The position numbers and the translations under genes are program-made. The notes under the pieces are model-generated. The model searched no databases, had not been told where the DNA came from, and worked only from the letters and a program-made list of their open reading frames with translations. DNA of 7,043 nt from Chloroflexi bacterium RBG_13_51_18 (GTDB taxonomy: Bacteria; Chloroflexota; Dehalococcoidia; Dehalococcoidales; RBG-16-60-22): positions 7,312-14,354 of the forward strand of contig MGMR01000098.1 in the NCBI GenBank assembly GCA_001796495.1. Reading direction: 5' to 3'. Of the stretch, positions 1 through 5,029 are shown one piece after another (within the stretch, counting starts at the first letter, position 1; the number at the start of each line of letters is the position of its first letter).

Positions 1-1291
1 CAATGGCCGCTAAAGCCCCGCCCAGAGAGTCGATTTTTGCGATATATTTTTGCGCCGCCGCTTTTATCTCCTGCGTTAACGACTCCACCATAAACGCCCC
101 GCCCAGCGGGTCGACGGAGTCCGCCGCACCGCTTTCATAAGCCAGCACCTGCTGGGTGCGCAGGGCGGTGGTGACGGCTTCTTCCGAAGGGGTGGCATAG
201 GCTTCATCGTAGGAATTGGTATGCAGCGACTGCGTGCCGCCGAGCACGGCCGCCAGGGCCTGCATAGCTACCCGGACGATATTGTTGTAGGGCTGCTGGG
301 CGGTCAAAGCGCAGCCGGCGGTCTGGGTATGGAAACGCAGCATGCAGCTGCGCGGCTCTTTAGCGCTGAAACGCTCTTTCATAATCTCCGCCCAGAGAAT
401 CCTGGCGGCACGGAACTTGGCCACCTCTTCCAATAAATTGTTGTGGGCATCGAAGAAGAAGGAAAGACGCCCGGCAAAATCGTCGATATTAAGTCCGCGG
501 TCGAGGGCAGCCTGGACGTAAGCAATGCCGTCGGCTAAAGTAAAGGCGATTTCCTGCACTGCCGTCGAGCCTGCCTCGCGGATATGGTAGCCGCTAATAC
601 TGATGGTGTTCCAGCGGGGCAGGTTTTTATTGCAGTATTCAAAAATATCCGTGGTCAGGCGCATGGAGGGGAGCGGGGGGTAAATATAGGTGCCGCGGGC
701 GATGTACTCTTTTAAAATATCGTTCTGGATGGTGCCGTCCAGCTTGTCTAAAGCTATACCCTTTTTTTTGGCAAGGACGATATACATAGCCAGCAGGACA
801 GGGGCGGTGGCGTTAATAGTCATGGAGGTGCTGACTTTATCCAGCGGGATATCTTTAAAGAGGACTTCCATATCGTGAAGGGTATCGATGGGGACGCCGA
901 CCTTGCCTACCTCACCGCGGGAGAGTTGATTATCCGAATCATAGCCGATCTGGGTGGGGAGGTCGAAGGCAACGCTAAGACCGGTCTGGCCCTGCTCTAA
1001 TAAATACTTATAACGCCGGTTGGACTCTGCCGCCGAGGCGTAGCCGGAATACTGTCGCATCGTCCAGAGTCGGCCGCGGTACATGGTGGGCTGGATGCCC
1101 CGCCCGAAGGGATATTGGCCGGGGTAACCGGGCGATATTTCGAGGTCGATGCCCTCAAGGTCGTCAGGAGTGTAGACAGGCTTAACGGACATGCCGGAGG
1201 TAAGTTCGAATTCCGGCTGCCGTTCCGGGAAACGCTTTAAAGCCGGTGACAGGACTTCTTTTTCCCACTTTTCCTTGCGCCTGGAGGACAT
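1..1291 (-). CDS. mcmA: Methylmalonyl-CoA mutase, large (catalytic) subunit, 3' part cut by window edge
   Basis: Catalyses the adenosylcobalamin-dependent rearrangement of methylmalonyl-CoA and succinyl-CoA in the cytoplasm, in propionate or succinate metabolism. The window holds 430 codons from the ATG at 1291; the frame is open to base 1, so the C-terminus is missing. The TIM-barrel CoA-binding domain is clear: RGIQPTMYRGRLWTMRQYSG (residues 64-83), TIQNDILKEYIARGTYIYPP (187-206), ISISGYHIREAGS (230-242) and HTNSYDEA (357-364). By hand alignment to the Propionibacterium enzyme at a constant offset of 8, Tyr81, Arg199 and His236 match catalytic Tyr89, Arg207 and His244. Tyr plus Arg favours methylmalonyl-CoA over isobutyryl-CoA, whose mutases carry Phe/Gln there. 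The sequence type is the split form, so a separate B12-binding subunit is expected further left; this cannot be seen. GGGAGG at 1301-1306 overlaps the end of the Fur-like gene, 6 bp away, so it is the promoter-distal gene of that operon. The symbol is generic. Confidence 0.96.
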   Translation of the reverse strand, partial: MSSRRKEKWEKEVLSPALKRFPERQPEFELTSGMSVKPVYTPDDLEGIDLEISPGYPGQYPFGRGIQPTMYRGRLWTMRQYSGYASAAESNRRYKYLLEQGQTGLSVAFDLPTQIGYDSDNQLSRGEVGKVGVPIDTLHDMEVLFKDIPLDKVSTSMTINATAPVLLAMYIVLAKKKGIALDKLDGTIQNDILKEYIARGTYIYPPLPSMRLTTDIFEYCNKNLPRWNTISISGYHIREAGSTAVQEIAFTLADGIAYVQAALDRGLNIDDFAGRLSFFFDAHNNLLEEVAKFRAARILWAEIMKERFSAKEPRSCMLRFHTQTAGCALTAQQPYNNIVRVAMQALAAVLGGTQSLHTNSYDEAYATPSEEAVTTALRTQQVLAYESGAADSVDPLGGAFMVESLTQEIKAAAQKYIAKIDSLGGALAAI

Positions 1292-1297
1292 TAAGAC

Positions 1298-1780
1298 CTA
1301 CCTCCCGCCCGACTTTTTCCTGCGGCAGCTTTTACAGATACCGAAGACGCCCACATGCCGCAGTTCCGCTTCAAAACCATAATCGTGCATGAGGATATCC
1401 CGCAGCGATGACAGCGTCGATTCGTCGATATCAATTACCGTGCCGCATTTCTGGCATACCAGGTGATGATGGTGGCCGCTATCATCGGCGTGAAACCTTA
1501 CGCGTCCTTCGCCTAGGTTGATTTCATAAACCATACCGAGCTTCTTCAATAGCTCAAGGGTGCGGTAGACCGTGGAGATATTGACATCGGGATATCTGGC
1601 GGCGACCTGCGCGTAAATCTCCTCGGCGGAGATGTGCTCGTCGCTGGTCTCTATCGCCGAGAGAATCATCAGCCGCTGGGGGGTGAGGCGGTAGCCTTTT
1701 TCCCGCAGCCTTTCGGTAATGCCGACGGCATCATGCGCGTGACTGTGCGAATGACCGTGCGGATGATGAGATTCTGCCAT
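1298..1780 (-). CDS. Fur-family metal-responsive transcriptional regulator with His-rich N-terminus
   Basis: A 160-residue DNA-binding metalloregulator of the Fur/Zur/PerR family, acting as a dimer on operator DNA. The winged helix spans about residues 20-90: GYRLTPQR (29-36), then HISAEEIY (49-56), then the recognition helix NISTVYRTLELL (67-78). The dimerisation/metal domain has two Cys pairs, Cys109-x2-Cys112 and Cys149-x2-Cys152, the usual structural zinc site, plus a HHHH run at 103-106, Asp117 and His142 as likely sensor ligands. The position equivalent to PerR Asp85 appears to be His97, which argues mildly against a peroxide sensor; iron, zinc or another metal cannot be separated by eye. 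Residues 5-16 are His-rich (HHPHGHSHSHAH), unusual and probably metal-binding. Start: the ATG at 1780 overlaps the DUF169 stop as TAATG and has GGAGG seven bases upstream. An in-frame ATG at 1801 would add seven residues but lies inside the upstream gene and has no comparable site. It is embedded in the operon rather than having its own promoter. Confidence 0.93.
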   Translation of the reverse strand: MAESHHPHGHSHSHAHDAVGITERLREKGYRLTPQRLMILSAIETSDEHISAEEIYAQVAARYPDVNISTVYRTLELLKKLGMVYEINLGEGRVRFHADDSGHHHHLVCQKCGTVIDIDESTLSSLRDILMHDYGFEAELRHVGVFGICKSCRRKKSGGR

Positions 1781-2523
1781 TAATAATCCTCCAGGCCCCA
1801 TTCCTTAAACATTTTCTTATAAAAATCGGGGCGGGGGAAATCAGGCTGTATAAAATAATAATGATTGCGGTAGGCATAACCCTGGTCCTGGAATTTATTT
1901 AGGTTTACCAGTAGGCCCGCCAATTTCACTTCCGGCACTGCGAAAATCATTTCCCCATCGTCGGCTATCGCCCGCTGATATTCGCCGGGGTCGGGTATAA
2001 CAACCATGTATTTACCTGTCATCATGGGGGTGACGACAGCATGGGCGCAGGACGGAGGGAAAAAGCGACCTTCTACCTCCGGCACCTGTTCATGGGGCAT
2101 GGAAAGTAAAACGCTGCGCAGCTGCGCCGTGTTGGAATACATGATTATCACATCCGGTTTAAAGGAAGCGTTTTTAAGCGGCGCGGTGAGTACGCCGATG
2201 TACTTGCCGTATACGAACCTTTCATAAGGGTGGCTCCTGACCGGGCCGGTCGGCTCCGGGACCTTTACCATACCGTAGGCCATCAGGGCGGCGGGGCACC
2301 AGTGGTCTTCCTTGAGCATAGCCACGGTAGCCCCCTCGCGGCGGGACTTGGCAAAAGCCTGGCACTGGGCGAGGTGATAGTTATGGTCTTTTTTCGGGCG
2401 CATGGCGCCCGCCGGTATATCTGCTTCCTTTACCAGCATCTTAACTGCAATGGGTGACGTCCTCAAATTGAGTATTTTTTCCAGTTCCTCACCGCAGCGG
2501 TTGAACTCTTTAATCGTCGCCAT
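1780..2523 (-). CDS. DUF169 (COG2043-type) protein, function unknown
   Basis: A 247-residue cytoplasmic protein that I recognise as the DUF169 family, widespread in anaerobes and without an established biochemical role. Family features visible: LRTSPIAVKML (20-30), YHLAQCQAFAKSRREG (49-64), MLKEDHWCPAAL (69-80), GKYIGVLTAPLKN (106-118), DVIIMYSNTAQL (124-135), the SCAHAVVTPM stretch (158-167) and DDGEMIFAVPEVKL (188-201). Cysteines at 54, 76 and 159 lie in the conserved blocks and could be ligands or catalytic, which is inference only. No signal peptide or membrane segment. The length is normal for the family. The start at 2523 has GGGAGG eight to nine bases upstream; it begins 20 bp after the end of the second cupin gene, and its TAA overlaps the Fur-like ATG by one base, so translation of the two is probably coupled. 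Context suggests a role tied to the cupins or to metal handling, but nothing in the sequence fixes a reaction. Confidence 0.9.
   Translation of the reverse strand: MATIKEFNRCGEELEKILNLRTSPIAVKMLVKEADIPAGAMRPKKDHNYHLAQCQAFAKSRREGATVAMLKEDHWCPAALMAYGMVKVPEPTGPVRSHPYERFVYGKYIGVLTAPLKNASFKPDVIIMYSNTAQLRSVLLSMPHEQVPEVEGRFFPPSCAHAVVTPMMTGKYMVVIPDPGEYQRAIADDGEMIFAVPEVKLAGLLVNLNKFQDQGYAYRNHYYFIQPDFPRPDFYKKMFKEWGLEDY
1788..1792 (-). promoter_or_regulatory. Ribosome binding site that fixes the Fur-like start
   Basis: GGAGG lies seven bases before the ATG at 1780, inside the last codons of the DUF169 gene. It favours the 160-residue product over the 167-residue one from the ATG at 1801, and with the TAATG overlap suggests translational coupling. 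Confidence 0.8.
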
Positions 2524-2543
2524 AACCGATTACCTCCCGATTT

Positions 2544-2975
2544 TTATTTATACTGGCTGGCTATTCCGGAAGAGGCATGGAAAATGGGCCGCTTGATATT
2601 GCGGACGATGACAGGACCATGCTGGACGCCGGCCGGGATGCAGGCGGAAAAACTCCTGTCTACGATGTTCTTTTCATTATCGATAGTTATTTCAATTTCC
2701 GCGCCCAGGTCCTGGATATTATCGTAATTGAGGCCGAAAAAGCCAAGGACCTCGTTGAAGTCATGGGTATGGGATTCACAGAGCTTTATTTCCGTCTTGG
2801 AGCCGGGCACTATCCACTTGGCCTCGGCATAAAATCCGGCGCCGGGGACGGTATCGGCATCCACCTGAACAACCGGCTTGACGACCTTGGGGTCGTTCTT
2901 GACGCGGTATGGCGGATATTTGGCGTTGGCTTTGGGTGTATCTACAACATATTTGGCGTTTTTACCTTTATGCAT
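2544..2975 (-). CDS. Small single-domain cupin protein (cupin B), function unknown
   Basis: A 143-residue cytoplasmic protein with one cupin barrel. Motif 1 appears as ESHTHDFNEVLGFFG (67-81), giving metal ligands His69, His71 and Glu75. Motif 2 appears as IPAGVQHGP (113-121), giving His119 as the third histidine. So all four usual metal-binding residues are present and an active metallo-cupin is likely; the metal and substrate are unknown. A further His133 in RPIFH is shared with the neighbouring cupin. Over residues 69-133 it aligns without gaps to residues 98-162 of cupin A, 28 of 65 identical by hand count, so the two genes are paralogues, probably from a tandem duplication. The start at 2975 has AGAGGT about eight bases upstream. 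It lies 45 bp downstream of cupin A and 20 bp upstream of the DUF169 gene, in the same run. A heterodimer with cupin A, or a dioxygenase, isomerase or small-molecule-binding role, is possible but unproven. Confidence 0.85.
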   Translation of the reverse strand: MHKGKNAKYVVDTPKANAKYPPYRVKNDPKVVKPVVQVDADTVPGAGFYAEAKWIVPGSKTEIKLCESHTHDFNEVLGFFGLNYDNIQDLGAEIEITIDNEKNIVDRSFSACIPAGVQHGPVIVRNIKRPIFHASSGIASQYK

Positions 2976-3020
2976 TTCAATTACCTCTTTTTTAAATAAT
3001 ATACAAATATGATTTTTATA

Positions 3021-3539
3021 CTAAACGTATTTGTCGCCCGAACCGAGGGTCATGTGGAACATCGGGGCATCCATGCGGCGGAAGACCAGCGGACAATGCT
3101 CCATATTGGCCGGGATGTAAACCATGAAGCTCTTGGTGAGGACGAATTTTTCATTTTCCAGCCAGAATTCGATTTCGCCGCCGAGGTCGGAGGGGTCGTC
3201 AATGTTGGTGCCGAAGTAGCTAAAAATCTCGATAAACGGGTGGGCGTGGGGGGCAATGCCGGGCACTTTCCCGCTCTTGACCAGCTCCGGCGTAACCAAT
3301 TCAGGCATTTGCATCCGCGGCATCTGCCGCTGGTCTTTCATCGTGGAAGGCCACTGCCAGGTGTACTCGCCGTAGAAAGCGCCGGCCAGGACCTCGTTGT
3401 CCATCCAGATAACGTGTTCCAGCCCCAGACGGTAGCCGTCACGGTAGCCCTGGCTTATCTGCTGGGGGCCTTTGTACCCGGGCATAACAATGCCCTTCTT
3501 TAATTCCGTTGTGATGTACTTGCCGTATTTACTTGCCAT
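3021..3539 (-). CDS. Small single-domain cupin protein (cupin A), paralogue of cupin B
   Basis: A 172-residue cytoplasmic cupin that leads the five-gene run. Motif 1 is HAHPFIEIFSYFG (98-110) with His98, His100 and Glu104. Motif 2 is IPANMEHCP (142-150) with His148; Asn145 replaces the Gly often seen in PxGxxH. The metal ligands are therefore complete. Compared with cupin B it has a longer N-terminal part and an extra segment of roughly 20 residues, rich in Met, Gln, Pro and Lys, between the shared FYGEYTWQWP block (55-64) and His98, probably a lid or loop. The start at 3539 has AAAGGAG four bases upstream, a short but workable spacing. A possible promoter lies just upstream in the 106-bp gap behind the MFS gene. 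No signal peptide or membrane segment. Substrate and metal cannot be assigned; the large family includes dioxygenases, isomerases and sugar- or acid-binding proteins. Confidence 0.86.
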   Translation of the reverse strand: MASKYGKYITTELKKGIVMPGYKGPQQISQGYRDGYRLGLEHVIWMDNEVLAGAFYGEYTWQWPSTMKDQRQMPRMQMPELVTPELVKSGKVPGIAPHAHPFIEIFSYFGTNIDDPSDLGGEIEFWLENEKFVLTKSFMVYIPANMEHCPLVFRRMDAPMFHMTLGSGDKYV

Positions 3540-3564
3540 GATTCTCCTTTCTCGTTCATAAAAA

Positions 3565-3593
3565 ACAATATCAAAACTGAATTTTTAATGCAA
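3565..3593 (-). promoter_or_regulatory. Possible sigma-70-type promoter of the cupin/DUF169/Fur/mutase operon
   Basis: On the minus strand TTGCAT (3593-3588) and TATTGT (3570-3565) are separated by 17 bases, in the AT-rich 106-bp gap before cupin A. The matches to consensus are partial (3 of 6 and 4 of 6). Transcription would start near 3558, leaving a leader of about 20 bases that includes the AAAGGAG site. I saw no clear terminator for the MFS gene in this gap, so read-through from it is also possible. Confidence 0.3.
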
Positions 3594-3645
3594 CATACAG
3601 GCATAAAAAGAGGGTACGGACATGAAACTAAATCGATGTGAGACA

Positions 3646-4902
3646 TCAATCCAGGTTCCTCAATCGCGGTATAAACAATAAAGCTGCCACGCTCAAAGCC
3701 ACCAGCATTATCGCCATTCCCCCCACCGACCACTGTATCCCCAGGGTGTCCACGAGGATAGCGGCAAAAAATGTGCCGAGGCTGGAAAGACCGAACTCAA
3801 CACCATAAAAGCTCATCACACGGGCGCGGTATTCCGGCCTGGTATAGGTCTGCAGCAACGCCACCGGCAGGGTCATGCGGCCTGCCTGACCAAGCCCCAC
3901 ACCGATCATCAGTGCAATTGAAACGGCCCACACCGTAGAGAAGGAGAAGACCACCAGTGAAAGCCCCAGGATAAGGCCGCTCATCAGCATCATCAGTCCG
4001 CGTTTTTTATTGCTTGGCAGCGATGCCAGGATTATGGCGCCTCCAATGGAGCCTGCGCCCGTTACCATCTGCAGCAGGCCGAGTCCCGTCGCTCCCACTT
4101 TCAGGATGTCTTCAGTAAAGATGGGCAACAATTGCTGGTACGGCATGGAGAAAAACACTATGCATAATACGGCAACAAGCACAAAAAGTATATTACGCTC
4201 TTTTTTCATGTATACCACCACATCCCGGATATCATTCAGGATATTAGAACCGGTGGGAGTACGTTTGCCGGTATAAGGCACGAAAATCATGAAGAGAAAG
4301 GAAATAGCATAGATGACCGCCATGCCGTAATAAACGGGCTCGAAGCCAATAGCGTCGACCGTCACGCCTGCTAAAACAGGCCCGATAAGACGGAGCGTGT
4401 TTTGACCTGCCAGGTTAAGGGCAATAGCATTCGTGACCAGCTTATCCCCGACGACTTCGATAATCATCGCGTCAGTGGCCGGGCCTTTAAAAACCGTGCT
4501 GATGCCATCGAAAAAAGCCATCGCGACAAGGAACCACCATGAACCGGGGTTATCCGCAGAGAGATAACCGGTGGTCAGGCTTATGCCTATGCTTGCCGCA
4601 ATCAACACATCGGCGACGCTGGCATACTGAATGAGGGTCTTTTTCTGGAACCTGTCCGCCAGGGCGCCGGCAAGAGGGCTGACCAGCAGCAGCGGTACCG
4701 CCCGCCCCAATATCAGGACACCAAGCAGTGTGGGGGAATTCGTAACGCGGTACATCAATAGAGATGTGCTGAACTGCCGGACATTCATGCCCAGGGCGTT
4801 AAAAAGCCGGCTGAAGAAAAACATGCGGAAGTCCGGGTTTTTCAGGGAGTCGACGGCCTTGATTTTGCCGGCAATGCCCCTGATTTTTTCTATAAACGAC
4901 AT
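3646..4902 (-). CDS. MFS transporter, exporter-like (EntS/MFS_3 type)
   Basis: A 418-residue inner-membrane protein of the major facilitator superfamily, most likely a proton-driven exporter of a small molecule. About twelve hydrophobic segments can be placed, roughly at 28-51, 58-80, 93-113, 121-145, 165-185, 189-209, 237-260, 273-295, 302-321, 323-347, 367-388 and 391-411. The polar loop between the two halves is about residues 210-236. The MFS motif A is clear between segments 2 and 3: GALADRFQKK (79-88). The length and the N-terminal NPDFRMFFFSRLFNALG style are those of the EntS-like group, which includes siderophore and drug exporters, but the substrate cannot be read from sequence. The start at 4902 lacks a good ribosome binding site (only AGAAG nearby), yet it is the first ATG and suits the family. 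It is flanked by gaps of 127 bp upstream and 106 bp downstream, so it may be a single-gene unit. A Fur-box-like dyad 27-51 bp upstream suggests control by a Fur-type repressor. Confidence 0.92.
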   Translation of the reverse strand: MSFIEKIRGIAGKIKAVDSLKNPDFRMFFFSRLFNALGMNVRQFSTSLLMYRVTNSPTLLGVLILGRAVPLLLVSPLAGALADRFQKKTLIQYASVADVLIAASIGISLTTGYLSADNPGSWWFLVAMAFFDGISTVFKGPATDAMIIEVVGDKLVTNAIALNLAGQNTLRLIGPVLAGVTVDAIGFEPVYYGMAVIYAISFLFMIFVPYTGKRTPTGSNILNDIRDVVVYMKKERNILFVLVAVLCIVFFSMPYQQLLPIFTEDILKVGATGLGLLQMVTGAGSIGGAIILASLPSNKKRGLMMLMSGLILGLSLVVFSFSTVWAVSIALMIGVGLGQAGRMTLPVALLQTYTRPEYRARVMSFYGVEFGLSSLGTFFAAILVDTLGIQWSVGGMAIMLVALSVAALLFIPRLRNLD

Positions 4903-4928
4903 CTTCTAAAACACCGCGCAGTATAGAC

Positions 4929-4953
4929 GTTATGATTTATCATTAACGATAAA
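4929..4953 (-). promoter_or_regulatory. Nested inverted repeat resembling a Fur box, upstream of the MFS gene
   Basis: The minus strand reads TTTATCGTTAATGATAAA (4953-4936), a dyad with perfect 6-bp arms and 16 of 18 symmetric positions. It overlaps GTTAATGATAAATCATAAC (4947-4929), which contains ATGAT-AA-ATCAT and GTT/AAC ends. The second element matches the E. coli Fur consensus GATAATGATAATCATTATC at 13 of 19 positions by hand count. It sits 27-51 bp before the MFS start, over a possible -10 box. Overlapping GATAA-type half-sites are typical of Fur-family operators; which regulator binds is not known. Confidence 0.5.
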
Positions 4954-4974
4954 CGGACATATGGAAAAAGACAA
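4946..4974 (-). promoter_or_regulatory. Possible promoter of the MFS gene
   Basis: The minus strand has TTGTCT (4974-4969) and TATCGT (4951-4946) with a 17-base spacer, each matching the sigma-70 consensus at 4 of 6 positions. The -10 box falls inside the dyad at 4929-4953, which would make that dyad a repressor site. An alternative -10, TATACT at 4925-4920, is a better hexamer but has no good -35 partner and would leave only a very short leader. Confidence 0.3.
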
Positions 4975-4998
4975 AACCAAGATGCCGTCTGCATCAGG
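4965..4998 (-). terminator. Weak intrinsic terminator candidate after the AOR gene
   Basis: Thirty-five bases downstream of the AOR stop the minus strand has GATGC-AGACG-GCATC (4995-4981), a 5-bp stem with a 5-base loop that can be extended by a CC/GG pair across a small internal loop. It is followed by a T-rich tract, TTTTGTCTTTTT (4976-4965). The stem is short and the T tract is interrupted, so termination may be partial. Confidence 0.35.
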
Positions 4999-5029
4999 TT
5001 ATTGTTTCCAGGACCTAAATGGTTATCCT

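Noticed and set aside
2577..2999. Plus-strand open frame of 140 codons opposite cupin B
   Set aside because: Shadow of the cupin B gene, which has HxH/E/H ligands and a ribosome binding site; nothing recognisable on the plus strand.
2976..3020. AT-rich 45-bp gap between the two cupin genes as a terminator or promoter
   Set aside because: There are imperfect AT repeats but no GC stem with a T tract and no convincing -35/-10 pair, so I treat it as an operon spacer.
3009..3503. Plus-strand open frame of 164 codons opposite cupin A
   Set aside because: The minus-strand frame has complete cupin motifs and a paralogue next door; the plus-strand product is Gly/His/Val-rich low-information sequence without family features.
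3540..3645. Terminator for the MFS gene
   Set aside because: I searched the gap for a stem followed by a T run and found none convincing; a CTCTTTTT stretch near 3608-3615 lacks a hairpin.
3500..3733. Minus-strand open frame of 77 codons spanning the MFS end and cupin A start
   Set aside because: It overlaps two real genes in a different frame and mostly covers a promoter-like gap; no family features.
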